Of a stretch of 64,000 bases of DNA, positions 7,778-16,912 are shown piece by piece; the first letter of the stretch is position 1; every line of letters starts with the position of its first letter. Location of the stretch: contig NZ_RWBG01000001.1 of NCBI RefSeq assembly GCF_003944795.1, forward strand, positions 62,001 to 126,000. The letters run 5' to 3'. A program made the position numbers and the translations under genes. Origin of the DNA: Mangrovimonas spongiae (GTDB lineage Bacteria > Bacteroidota > Bacteroidia > Flavobacteriales > Flavobacteriaceae). A model generated the notes under the pieces. It worked only from the letters and a program-made list of their open reading frames with translations, had not been told where the DNA came from and did no database searches.

Positions 7778-9874
7778 TTACCAAATTTTCACACGATCTT
7801 CTGGTGCTAAATACATACTATCTGTTTCTTTTACATTAAAGGCTTTATAAAAACCATCAACATTCATTAACGGCATAGTAGCTCTATACATTCCTGGAGA
7901 ATGGGTATTTGTTTTTATCTGGCTTCTTAAAGCATCTTCTGTATACTTAGTTCTCCAAACGGTTGCCCAAGACATGAAGAAGCGTTGCTCTGGTGTATAC
8001 CCATCAATTTTTCCTGGATCCCCATTTTCTTTTAAGTACAATTGCAGTCCGTCGTAAGCAGCATTAACACCACCTAAATCACCTATATTTTCTCCTAAAG
8101 TATATTCGCCATTTAAATTAACATCTGGCAAGGCTTTTACATTACTATACTGATCTGATAATTGTTTTCCTAAAGCGGTGAATTCTTTTAAATCTTCATC
8201 TGTCCACCAGTTGTTTAAGTTTCCATCGGCATCATATCGTGATCCCGAATCGTCAAAACAGTGAGAAATTTCATGACCAATAACAGCTCCTATTCCACCG
8301 TAATTAACAGCCATATCGGCTTGATAGTTATAAAAAGGTGGCTGTAAAATAGCCGCTGGAAATACAATCTCGTTATACGGAGGCATAAAATAAGCATTCA
8401 CAATTTGTGGTGCCATAAGCCACTCGCTTTTATCTACTGGTTGTCCTAAATCGGCTAAATCTTCTTGGAAATTCCATTTTGACACATTTTTCATGTTATC
8501 AAAATAACTTCCACCGTCTTCAACACTAGAAATTTCTAAACTAGAATAATCTTTCCATTGGTCTGGATAGGCAATTTTAACCTTCATTTTCTTAAGCTTT
8601 TCAATTGCTTTTTCTTTGGTTTCAGGTTCCATCCAGTCTAGATTATTAATACGGTTTTCAAAAGCTATTTTAATATTGTCAATCATATTTTTAGCTTTTG
8701 TTTTAGCTTCTGGCGGAAACTTTTGGTCTACATAAAGCTTCCCTAGAGCTTCGCCAATGGTTCCGTTAATAGTATTTAAGGCACGCTCTTCTCTATCGCG
8801 TTGCTTTTTCGACCCTCTTAAATCTCTACCATAAAACTCCCAGTTTGCTTTGTCTATTTCGGTTGATAGCAATCCTGCTGAGCGACGTAATAATGTCCAG
8901 TCTAGGTAATTTTTCCAGTCTTGTACATGTCCTTTTTTTAGTATTTCATCGAGCGCTTTAAAATAGCCTGGATCGGTTACTATAACCGTATCGATTTCTT
9001 TTACGCCTATGCCGGTTAAATATTTTTCCCAATCTACAGTAGGTGTCATAGCGTTTAATTGCTCTAAAGATTTTGGATTGAAACGCTTACGTGCATCTCT
9101 ACGGTCTTCTTTAGTCATTCTTGGTTTAGCCATGCTTGTTTCAAAAGCTAAAATACTGTTTGCTTTTTCTTGAGCTGTAGCTTCATCTTCACCTATATAT
9201 TGCAACATTTTAGCAATGTGCTTACGGTATTTTTCTAGTTTTTCTTTCGTATCGGCATCTTCGTCAACATAATAATCGCGACTTAACCCTAACGATCCAT
9301 TACCTAAATAAGCAGCATTTAAATCGCTGTTTTTAGGATGCGACCCAACGCCAAAACCAAAAAATCCAGCACCTCCTGCTGGCTCCATTTCAATTAAGAA
9401 ATCTTCAAGGTCATCTATATTTTCAATAGCATCTATTTTTGCTAAATAAGGCTCTAATGGTTTAACACCTTGCTCGTCTCTTGATGTTGTATCCATGATA
9501 GTTTGAAAAAGCTGCACGGCCTTTTCTTGATCTGATCCTGGTAAAACGTCAATCTTATTAAGGTCTTTATCATCGGCCATAGCTGCTTTTAAAATGCCTA
9601 AAGCGTCTTCATCGGTTTGTTTTCTTAACTCATCAAAACTTCCCCAGCGTGTTCTATCTGATGGTATCTCGTTGTTATCTAGCCATGTTCCATTAACATG
9701 TCTAAAGAAATCTTCTCCTGGAGTTACCGATTTATCCATGTATTCCAGATTAATTCCTGGAACAGCTTCTTCCTCGACTACTGCAACGTCTTTTTTATCG
9801 TCTTGTTTACAAGATGTTAAAGCTGCCATGGCAATAACGGGAACAATTAAAAATTTATTCATTTTAGTGTTCAT
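7778..9874 (-). CDS. M13 family metallopeptidase (neprilysin/PepO type), lipoprotein
   Basis: A 698-residue zinc endopeptidase. A lipoprotein signal (FLIVPVIAMAALTSC, lipobox LTSC) is followed by an acidic linker. The M13 N-terminal domain starts at NLEYMDKSVTPGEDFFRHVNG. The catalytic domain has NAYFMPPYNEIVFPAAILQ, the zinc motif GHEISHCFD (HExxH near 533-537) and ENIGDLGG with the third ligand Glu. It ends with the typical short tail (DRVKIW). It probably degrades oligopeptides at the cell surface or periplasm. ATGs at 9874 and 9862 are both possible. The full-length domain order indicates an intact enzyme. Confidence 0.96.
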   Translation of the reverse strand: MNTKMNKFLIVPVIAMAALTSCKQDDKKDVAVVEEEAVPGINLEYMDKSVTPGEDFFRHVNGTWLDNNEIPSDRTRWGSFDELRKQTDEDALGILKAAMADDKDLNKIDVLPGSDQEKAVQLFQTIMDTTSRDEQGVKPLEPYLAKIDAIENIDDLEDFLIEMEPAGGAGFFGFGVGSHPKNSDLNAAYLGNGSLGLSRDYYVDEDADTKEKLEKYRKHIAKMLQYIGEDEATAQEKANSILAFETSMAKPRMTKEDRRDARKRFNPKSLEQLNAMTPTVDWEKYLTGIGVKEIDTVIVTDPGYFKALDEILKKGHVQDWKNYLDWTLLRRSAGLLSTEIDKANWEFYGRDLRGSKKQRDREERALNTINGTIGEALGKLYVDQKFPPEAKTKAKNMIDNIKIAFENRINNLDWMEPETKEKAIEKLKKMKVKIAYPDQWKDYSSLEISSVEDGGSYFDNMKNVSKWNFQEDLADLGQPVDKSEWLMAPQIVNAYFMPPYNEIVFPAAILQPPFYNYQADMAVNYGGIGAVIGHEISHCFDDSGSRYDADGNLNNWWTDEDLKEFTALGKQLSDQYSNVKALPDVNLNGEYTLGENIGDLGGVNAAYDGLQLYLKENGDPGKIDGYTPEQRFFMSWATVWRTKYTEDALRSQIKTNTHSPGMYRATMPLMNVDGFYKAFNVKETDSMYLAPEDRVKIW

Positions 9875-9963
9875 TTGTTAGTAGTTTAAATTATAGCTTA
9901 CAATTTACCAATATTTTGGTTGTTTTGAAGATTTTAGGTGTAGAGATTAACATAATATTAATA

Positions 9964-9995
9964 AAAAAGCTCCTCTTTAAAATGAGGAGCTTTTT
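9964..9995 (-). terminator. rho-independent terminator of the BNR/T9SS gene
   Basis: A 12-bp stem AAAAAGCTCCTC / GAGGAGCTTTTT with an 8-base loop and flanking A/T tracts lies 22 bp beyond the stop of the minus-strand gene ending at 10017. Confidence 0.88.
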
Positions 9996-10016
9996 AAGTT
10001 TATGTTTAAAATAGGT

Positions 10017-13000
10017 TTAATTTATTATTAACTTTTTGGTGACTTTTCTGTTGCCTTCCTTTAAATTAAGTAGATAAACACCTGAGGATAATTGACCTAT
10101 ATTTAAAGTGTATTTGTTTGTTGTAGGTTGAATATTTTGCTCTTGTAGCACTATTTTTCCTGTGATATCGACTATTGAAACATCGAATGGTTGTGGTTGC
10201 TTCATAGAGATATTTACATACCCCAAAGATGAAGGATTAGGATATACTTGAAAATGGTTAACATGAGTATCGTTTACACTTAAAACACCTGCTACTTCAA
10301 AATTATCTATAATAACGCCTTCCTCCACAACGGCTTGATCTGAATGAAACACAAAACGAAACATGATATTACTTTCTGATGCAAATCCAGATAGGTCGTA
10401 GCTGTATTGTATCATTAAAGGATTAGTTCCTGTCCATTGTGCTCCTGGGCAGTTAAAACACGTATTATTTTCACCTTCGGCAGTATCGCTATTATACCAA
10501 TTGGGATCGTTTGCTGTTCCCAACACATCCCAAGAGGCTCCAGAATCTGTCGAGTATTCGATATAAACAATATCCCAATCTTCTTCTAAATTATAAGCCA
10601 TGTTAAACTTTAATTCAGGATTATTTAATTGGGTTAAATCATAGCATCGTGATACTAAATGGCTTTTTATATTATTATCATAATCTCCTGATAAGTTTGT
10701 GCCATAAACTTGGGTTCCAGAAGTTGTTGAATTTAATAAAAGTCCTGTAGGAACACCACGTTCCCAATAACCTCCACCACAGTTCCCGCCATCGCTCACT
10801 AAAAGATCATCCGATGCTGTTTCGAAAGTATTAACTTGGTTTACTTCGCCAGATAAATTGGTATAAAAACTTTTAATCTGCTTGTTGTTTGACCCATAAG
10901 AATCGTTAAAAAATGATGAAATTACTTCTAATTCATGATTACCAATAGCATTTATATTTAGTGTTGGCAATGGTATTGTTGCTGTTTCTCCTACTGGAAT
11001 ATTTCCACTCCAAGTAAAGGTGTTTAAAGAGCCATCTAGAGTATAGTCGACATCTACAGAAGTTACTGAAGTTGTTCCTAGGTTTTCTACTTCAATATTA
11101 ATACCATCTAAGGTATTTCCACAATTAAAGCTAGCTTCTAAACCTAAAATAGCTGTAAGTGCAATCTCATTAGCAACGGTTTCGGTTTGCAAGTTTGATT
11201 GCCAAATCCCTCGCCCATAGGTTGCTGCGGTAATTTTATTATCGTTGGTATTAATTTCTAAATCGGTTATAGAGACTGTTGGTAAACCAATATTAAAAGG
11301 TTCCCAGTCTTGTGTGGTATCATCATATCTATAAACCCCTAAATAAGTCCCTAAATAAAGGGGATTTTGGGTGTGTAAATCTTGATGTTTTATCACATTT
11401 TTTGTTACTGCTGGTAAGCTTCCTGTAATATTTGAAAAACTCACACCACCATCAATCGATTTATAAACACCTCCATTTAGTCCAGAAGTTGTCACATACA
11501 AAATATCGCTATTTCCATTATTAACCTCTATAGAAGTAATATTGGAAGGGAAATTTTGAACAGTAGCAAAACTAACTCCTCTGTTAGTACTTTTTCTTAA
11601 AGATGAATTGATCGCGATGTAAATATTATCTGGGTTTAAATCGTCTATTTCTAATTTATCTATATTCTCTCCAAAACTTGGCGACACAACTTGCCACGAA
11701 GAACCACATAGTTTATATAGGCTTGAAAATCCAGCATATAGTTCGCTTTCGCTATTCATAACTAAAGGCGTTACCCAATTTCCTTGTTCACTATCGGGAC
11801 TATTAATTTGAGCGTTTAATCCTCCTCCTGCAGAATCAGACACATTTAAACTTCCTCCAAATTGTGTAAAACCATAATACATATCTGGATTAGCCGGATC
11901 TATTGCTGTATCCATACCATCGGCGCCATAATAGTTTTGCCATTGATTGTTATTAAGAGCGTGTCCGCCGTTATCTTGCAAGCCTCCAACCATCTTATCT
12001 GATGTTTGTTTAGAGACTGCAATTTTATAAAATTGGCTTATTTGCATGCCCTCGGTTAGGTCTGTAAAATTTGCTCCAGAATCGGACGATTTATAAAAGC
12101 CGCCATCTGTTCCAGCATACAACTCCCCATTAAAAAATCGTAATAAATGAATATCTGCATGCGTGTAACTCGCGCTAAACGGTGCGTTCCAGTAATTTAA
12201 TTTTGTAAAACTTGTTCCGCTGTTTGTCGTCTTCCAAATATTAAGGACGCCAACATAAACTTCGTTTTCATCTACATCTGATACTGCCATGGCCATATCG
12301 TACCAAGCTTGGGTGCTTTCAAAAATATCGCCAACTGTAGCTTGCGAAGCTGTTTCGGTAAAACTTGTTCCAGAATTTGTTGATTTAAACAACCCTCCAA
12401 AAGCGTTATTCCCGTCAGCTGAAAGCACATAAACAACATTAGAACTTGCTGCTGTTACATCGATAACCAACCTAGAAGAAGTAAAAGGTAGACCTTGACC
12501 TATAATAGAGCTAAAGCTATCACCTTCATTGGTCGACTTATAAAAAACACTCGGTGATACCGCGTAAATAGTATTTGGGTCTCCTGGTTTTAGTTTGATA
12601 TCTTTAATATTGCCCGAAAGAGTATTAGTCCATGTAGTTCCTGCATCTATAGATTTATACACACCACTATTGGTTGCTACCCATAAAATATTGGAGTTTG
12701 AAGGGTGAATATATATATCGTTCATCGATGAAGGTGAATTACTGGTATTTAATCCTGTTGTATTCCATGTTAAACCACCATCTGTCGATTTTAAAACGCC
12801 TACACTGTAAGAATCCCCAGCGTCATCATCACCTGTAGCAATATAAATGGTATTTGAATCGTTATAATCTATTGCAATTCCAGAAACACCTATTTGTGGT
12901 AAATTATCTGTAGTTGTTGTCCAAGTGCTACCTGCATCTGTTGACTTCCACAACCCACCAGCGGGAGCTCCAGAATAATATACATTTGGGTTATTAGGGT

Positions 13001-13418
13001 CTACCGTAATGGCATTTACCCGACCTTGACCAGATGACCAAGATCCTGTATTTGTATGCTCGAATGGTCCTATTGGGTACCAATTACTTTCATCTATTCT
13101 ATTAGAGTTACGCGCCTGTGCGTTTTCCCAAGTGGCCCACAACTCATAGGATGTTGGTAAAACACCTTCTTCGTCTACAAAATTTTGCCAGTAATTTTGC
13201 CAACGTTTAAACGGCTTAAATCCACTTCCTTTAGTATTTGGATTTCTGGTTTCCCAATACGTATTAAAAGCAGTAACAATTTCGTTAAACGTAACTGGGT
13301 TATTAGTGGTACTTCTTTGATTAATGTTTAGCTCTTGCATCCAAGGGGCATCTTGGTTAAATTGTGCATTAGCCATGAAGACACATAATAATGCGCCTAA
13401 AAATAGTATCTTTTTCAT
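10017..13418 (-). CDS. large BNR/VPS10-like beta-propeller protein with T9SS C-terminal sorting domain
   Basis: About 1133 residues and exported. The signal peptide MKKILFLGALLCVFMANAQ starts at the ATG at 13418. An upstream in-frame ATG at 13445 would place MLFFVKNKK before it and is less likely. The middle has many copies of sialidase/BNR-type Asp-box repeats such as WKSTDAGSTWT, YKSIDAGTTWT and FKSTNSGTSF, forming one or more beta-propellers as in sortilin/VPS10-like exo-glycosidase relatives. A CARDB-like segment and a jelly-roll-like domain follow. The last ~80 residues (YPNPSS ... GVYLLNLKEGNRKVTKKLIIN) are a type A T9SS sorting domain, so the protein is sent across the outer membrane by type IX secretion. 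The ligand or substrate is unknown. Confidence 0.92.
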   Translation of the reverse strand: MKKILFLGALLCVFMANAQFNQDAPWMQELNINQRSTTNNPVTFNEIVTAFNTYWETRNPNTKGSGFKPFKRWQNYWQNFVDEEGVLPTSYELWATWENAQARNSNRIDESNWYPIGPFEHTNTGSWSSGQGRVNAITVDPNNPNVYYSGAPAGGLWKSTDAGSTWTTTTDNLPQIGVSGIAIDYNDSNTIYIATGDDDAGDSYSVGVLKSTDGGLTWNTTGLNTSNSPSSMNDIYIHPSNSNILWVATNSGVYKSIDAGTTWTNTLSGNIKDIKLKPGDPNTIYAVSPSVFYKSTNEGDSFSSIIGQGLPFTSSRLVIDVTAASSNVVYVLSADGNNAFGGLFKSTNSGTSFTETASQATVGDIFESTQAWYDMAMAVSDVDENEVYVGVLNIWKTTNSGTSFTKLNYWNAPFSASYTHADIHLLRFFNGELYAGTDGGFYKSSDSGANFTDLTEGMQISQFYKIAVSKQTSDKMVGGLQDNGGHALNNNQWQNYYGADGMDTAIDPANPDMYYGFTQFGGSLNVSDSAGGGLNAQINSPDSEQGNWVTPLVMNSESELYAGFSSLYKLCGSSWQVVSPSFGENIDKLEIDDLNPDNIYIAINSSLRKSTNRGVSFATVQNFPSNITSIEVNNGNSDILYVTTSGLNGGVYKSIDGGVSFSNITGSLPAVTKNVIKHQDLHTQNPLYLGTYLGVYRYDDTTQDWEPFNIGLPTVSITDLEINTNDNKITAATYGRGIWQSNLQTETVANEIALTAILGLEASFNCGNTLDGINIEVENLGTTSVTSVDVDYTLDGSLNTFTWSGNIPVGETATIPLPTLNINAIGNHELEVISSFFNDSYGSNNKQIKSFYTNLSGEVNQVNTFETASDDLLVSDGGNCGGGYWERGVPTGLLLNSTTSGTQVYGTNLSGDYDNNIKSHLVSRCYDLTQLNNPELKFNMAYNLEEDWDIVYIEYSTDSGASWDVLGTANDPNWYNSDTAEGENNTCFNCPGAQWTGTNPLMIQYSYDLSGFASESNIMFRFVFHSDQAVVEEGVIIDNFEVAGVLSVNDTHVNHFQVYPNPSSLGYVNISMKQPQPFDVSIVDITGKIVLQEQNIQPTTNKYTLNIGQLSSGVYLLNLKEGNRKVTKKLIIN

Positions 13419-13502
13419 TTTTTTGTTTTTCACAAAAAACAACATTAGATGCTGTTGCTTTTTTTATAAAATTTCTCAAAAATAGGATAATTATTAACAA
13501 AA

Positions 13503-13520
13503 CCTTAAAAACAATTAAGG
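13503..13520 (-). terminator. weak hairpin terminator of the 13538 lipoprotein gene
   Basis: CCTTAA / TTAAGG with a 6-base loop, followed on the minus strand by TTTTGTT, lies 17 bp past the stop. The stem is only 6 bp, so this is tentative. Confidence 0.4.
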
Positions 13521-13537
13521 ATATTTAATCTGCTGAA

Positions 13538-14050
13538 TTAGACAGGTTTTTCAATTTTTTGAGATTCTCTTTCTAATTTCTTATTCATTTGAAACTTTAA
13601 ATTAGAAAAGGATTCAAGTAGTGTTTTTAATGACTCTGTAATAGCATCTTGTTTACTATTGGAAAGGTTTATCAAGCTTTCAAATTTATAAAAAGCATTT
13701 TCTAAAGATACTATTCTAGCTTCAATCGAAGGAGAGTTTAGTTGTTTTGGTAGAGAGGTTTTAAAATCATTTAATAAAGCCTCTAAAGTTTCATGATTTC
13801 CCATAAAAAATGACGTATCGCCATTCTTTACATTGTCTATAATATTACTAAGTTCGTTATATTTTCCCCAATCTTGGGTTATCTTTTTTACTTTAGCATC
13901 AAGTTCAAACTCTGTTATATTAATGCTATTTATCTCATTTTTAGTTAGTTTGTAAGAGGTGGGTTCTTGGGTACTTTCTGGTGTATTATTTTGCTCTTGA
14001 CCACAAGAAAAAAACAACATTAAAAGACAAATTACAACTAGTTTTTTCAT
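13538..14050 (-). CDS. small helical lipoprotein of unknown function
   Basis: A 170-residue protein with a lipoprotein signal (MKKLVVICLLMLFFSC, Cys16 lipidated). The rest is hydrophilic and predicted alpha-helical, with heptad-like stretches (LENAFYKFESLINLSNSK and LKTLLESFSNLKFQMNKKL). I recognise no named domain. An exact -7 element (TATATTTG) precedes it, and a -7 element for the divergent gene at 14178 lies about 75 bp further, so the two genes share a divergent promoter region. Confidence 0.75.
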   Translation of the reverse strand: MKKLVVICLLMLFFSCGQEQNNTPESTQEPTSYKLTKNEINSINITEFELDAKVKKITQDWGKYNELSNIIDNVKNGDTSFFMGNHETLEALLNDFKTSLPKQLNSPSIEARIVSLENAFYKFESLINLSNSKQDAITESLKTLLESFSNLKFQMNKKLERESQKIEKPV

Positions 14051-14069
14051 TTAAAAACGCTTAGAATTA

Positions 14070-14077
14070 CAAATATA
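14070..14077 (-). promoter_or_regulatory. -7 promoter element of the 13538 lipoprotein gene
   Basis: Minus-strand TATATTTG is an exact TAnnTTTG match, 19 bp before the ATG at 14050. Confidence 0.5.
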
Positions 14078-14150
14078 TTGATTTCGTGATTTATACGTCT
14101 ATAATGAGCGATTTTAATATATTTTTAAGGCATTTAAGACAAAATATTTT

Positions 14151-14158
14151 TACTTTTG
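14151..14158 (+). promoter_or_regulatory. -7 promoter element of the threonine dehydrogenase gene
   Basis: TACTTTTG is an exact TAnnTTTG match, 19 bp before the ATG at 14178. Confidence 0.5.
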
Positions 14159-14177
14159 AGCCCCTAAAATTTGGTAA

Positions 14178-15122
14178 ATGACTCCTAAGATTTTAATTAT
14201 TGGCGCTTGTGGGCAAATTGGTTCTGAGTTAACGTTTAAACTCAGAGAACTTCATGGCAACGACAATGTAATTGCCAGCGATATTAATTACAATAATTTA
14301 AGTGTTGTAAATTCTGGCACATTCGAAATAGTTGATGCACAAGATTACGCTTCAGTAAAAGATTGTGTTGAAAAGCATGATATTAATACCATTTATTTAA
14401 TGGCCGCCATGCTAAGTGCTACAGGAGAAAAATACCCTATGAAAGCATGGGATTTAAACATGAATTCCTTATTTCATGTGTTAAACCTAGCCAAAGAAGG
14501 CTTTATAAAAAAAGTGTTTTGGCCATCTAGTATTGCAGTTTTTGGCCCCACAACACCTAAAGATAATACACCCCAACATACCATTGTAGAACCTTCTACT
14601 GTTTATGGTATAACCAAACAAGTTGGCGAACGTTGGTGCGAATATTATCATAAAAACTACGGAGTTGATGTACGAAGCATTCGTTATCCAGGTATTATAA
14701 GTTGGAAAACGCTTCCTGGTGGTGGCACTACAGACTATGCAGTAGAAATTTATCACGAAGCTTTAAAAAATAACACTTATGAGTGTTTCTTATCTGAAGA
14801 CACCAAACTTCCTATGATGTTTATGGACGATGCCATAAAAGCTACCGTAGATATTATGCATGCCAACAATAGTGCTATAAAAATAAGGTCGTCGTATAAC
14901 TTAGCTGCCGTAAGCTTTACGCCTAAAGAGATGTTTAAAGCCATACAAAAACATATTCCTGACTTTACAATTACTTACAAAACAGACTACAGACAGGACA
15001 TTGCAGACACTTGGCCAAAAAGCATTGATGATTCTCACGCTAGAAACGATTGGAACTGGGAACACTCCTTTGATTTGGATGCCATTACCAAGGAAATGCT
15101 AGATAATTTATCCAAATCTTAA
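14178..15122 (+). CDS. tdh: NAD-dependent L-threonine 3-dehydrogenase (SDR type)
   Basis: A 314-residue extended short-chain dehydrogenase. The N-terminal Rossmann motif is GACGQIGSEL (GxxGxxG), and an Asp of the ASDIN segment follows strand 2 (NAD preference). The catalytic YxxxK is YGITK near 140-144, preceded by the Ser of the WPSSIAVFG strand. PGIISWKTLPGGGTTDYA is characteristic of the epimerase-like threonine dehydrogenases known from flavobacteria. These oxidise L-threonine to 2-amino-3-oxobutyrate, which Kbl then splits to glycine and acetyl-CoA. No kbl is adjacent. A general epimerase is the alternative, but the pattern fits TDH well. Confidence 0.87.
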   Translation: MTPKILIIGACGQIGSELTFKLRELHGNDNVIASDINYNNLSVVNSGTFEIVDAQDYASVKDCVEKHDINTIYLMAAMLSATGEKYPMKAWDLNMNSLFHVLNLAKEGFIKKVFWPSSIAVFGPTTPKDNTPQHTIVEPSTVYGITKQVGERWCEYYHKNYGVDVRSIRYPGIISWKTLPGGGTTDYAVEIYHEALKNNTYECFLSEDTKLPMMFMDDAIKATVDIMHANNSAIKIRSSYNLAAVSFTPKEMFKAIQKHIPDFTITYKTDYRQDIADTWPKSIDDSHARNDWNWEHSFDLDAITKEMLDNLSKS

Positions 15123-15197
15123 ATTGGTTGGGTTTTCTTTTTTGTTTAATTTTCTTACTTTGCCCGCTTCGCGTATTTAACCAAAGTAAATTTAAAC

Positions 15198-16865
15198 ATG
15201 AAAAAAAACATTGTTCTTTTAATTCTAAGTCTTTTTTTAGGATTAACGGCCTATTCACAATCTAACAATACATCTTCAGAATATTCATATGAAGTTGGTA
15301 AGCCTTACGAAGTTATTGATGGAAAAAGAAAATTCTTTGTTCACAATGATAAAATGGTTGCCATTAAAATGCGTAGAAGTTCTGTTTATGTACAACAGTT
15401 TAACACCAACTCTTTAGAAGAAACGATAAGAAAAGAGTATAAAGAAGATTATTTTCTGCCTAAAAATTATCACCCAGAGAAAATGCTTCAATTTAATGAT
15501 AAGATCTATTTTTTCTACTCATCTTGGTCAGATGAAACACAACACGACCGTTTATTCTACAATACTATCGACATAAACACATGTGAAATAGACAAAAACT
15601 CGGTTAAAGTTCTAGATATAGAAGGAGAATTAGGCGGCTCCTTTTTTACAACCATGCATATTATGGGATTACAAATCTCTAAAGGCATGAAATTTGACTT
15701 TTTAACCTCTCAAGATGATGGTAAACTTTTAATCCAATACAGAAAAAAACCTGAAGTAAAGCGAGATGTTAAAAGTTACGACATTATAGGTGTTAATGTT
15801 TTTAATACTAACGACATGTCTTTAGACTGGAGTAAAGAATATAAAATGCCTTATACCGAAAGGCGTATGGATTTACTCGATTTTGCTGTAGATAACGAAG
15901 GAAAAGGCTACATTCTCACAAAAGTTTTTGGCGATGATAGTAATGATGATAAAAAGAAAAAAAGAGACGAAAATGCTAACTATCACATTGAGCTATTTAG
16001 GTTATTAAAAGGCGAAACCAATATAGCCAAAACCAAAATAGAACTAGACAAAATTTTTATAAACGGTATTAGCCTATTTGAAACGAGTAACAACCAAATA
16101 TATTGTGCCGGATACTATAATAAAGGGCTTTTAAAAGGAAGTTTTATAAGTAAAAAACATAATAAAGATAGCGCCGATGGAGTTGTTATTTTTAAGCTAT
16201 CTAAAGATGGTGAAATTTTAAAATCAGTCACCCATGAAATTCCTCTAGATGTTATAAACCTATACATTAGTAAAAGGGCTAAAAAAAGAAATAATAAAAA
16301 GGAAAACGATGAAGGTGCCGAACTTCAAAATATGGTTTTAAGAGATTTTGTTATTCATAATAATGGATCTGTCACTTTAATAGGCGAACAATTTTATGTT
16401 GTAAGACATCACTCGCAATATACAGGTACTTATTACTCCTACCACTACGAAAACATATTAGCCGCTAAAGTAAATGCTGATGGCTCTTTAGCATGGTTTA
16501 AAAAAATACCTAAAAAACAAGAAGGTAACTATAGTCAAGGAGGTATGTCGTACACATACCTTACAACACCTAACGATTTGTTTTTGTTATTCTTAGATAA
16601 TGTGAAAAATATGGATTTACCTGAAGATAAGTATCCTTATAAACATACCGACGGTAAAGGAGGCTATTTAACGTCTTACAAAATTAATTTTGATAGTGGA
16701 AACATGTCTAAAAGTAGCGTTTTTGATACACGAAATCTTACCGATGAATTTGTAGCAGAAAAATTTAATACCAATCGTGTTATAAAAACATCTGATACAT
16801 CGTTTATTGTTGAGTTTTACAAGAAGAGAAAAGAAGATGTTCTTGTAAAAATTGGTCTAAAATAA
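15198..16865 (+). CDS. secreted protein of unknown function
   Basis: A 555-residue protein with a Sec signal peptide (MKKNIVLLILSLFLGLTAYSQ). The mature protein is rich in beta strands, with recurring aromatic and Asp motifs that suggest a propeller-like fold. Two Lys-rich insertions are present (DDKKKKRDEN and KRAKKRNNKKEND). There is no lipobox and no T9SS tail, so I expect a soluble periplasmic or outer-membrane-associated protein. I do not recognise the family. It starts 75 bp after the threonine dehydrogenase and ends at a shared bidirectional terminator. Confidence 0.75.
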   Translation: MKKNIVLLILSLFLGLTAYSQSNNTSSEYSYEVGKPYEVIDGKRKFFVHNDKMVAIKMRRSSVYVQQFNTNSLEETIRKEYKEDYFLPKNYHPEKMLQFNDKIYFFYSSWSDETQHDRLFYNTIDINTCEIDKNSVKVLDIEGELGGSFFTTMHIMGLQISKGMKFDFLTSQDDGKLLIQYRKKPEVKRDVKSYDIIGVNVFNTNDMSLDWSKEYKMPYTERRMDLLDFAVDNEGKGYILTKVFGDDSNDDKKKKRDENANYHIELFRLLKGETNIAKTKIELDKIFINGISLFETSNNQIYCAGYYNKGLLKGSFISKKHNKDSADGVVIFKLSKDGEILKSVTHEIPLDVINLYISKRAKKRNNKKENDEGAELQNMVLRDFVIHNNGSVTLIGEQFYVVRHHSQYTGTYYSYHYENILAAKVNADGSLAWFKKIPKKQEGNYSQGGMSYTYLTTPNDLFLLFLDNVKNMDLPEDKYPYKHTDGKGGYLTSYKINFDSGNMSKSSVFDTRNLTDEFVAEKFNTNRVIKTSDTSFIVEFYKKRKEDVLVKIGLK

Positions 16866-16870
16866 CTTAT

Positions 16871-16912
16871 AAAAAGAACAAGCGAGTAGTTACCTATTCG
16901 CTTGTTCTTTTT
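16871..16912. terminator. bidirectional terminator overlapping the 3' end of the flavoprotein gene
   Basis: A 14-bp perfect stem, AAAAAGAACAAGCG (16871-16884) and CGCTTGTTCTTTTT (16899-16912), with a 14-base loop. The right arm lies inside the coding sequence of the minus-strand gene, whose last residues EKEQANR it encodes. Confidence 0.9.

Noticed and set aside
9594-9881. A plus-strand ORF of 95 codons opposite the M13 peptidase start
   Set aside because: Antisense to the signal peptide and first domain of a well-defined gene; composition is Ser/Leu-rich with no recognisable fold.
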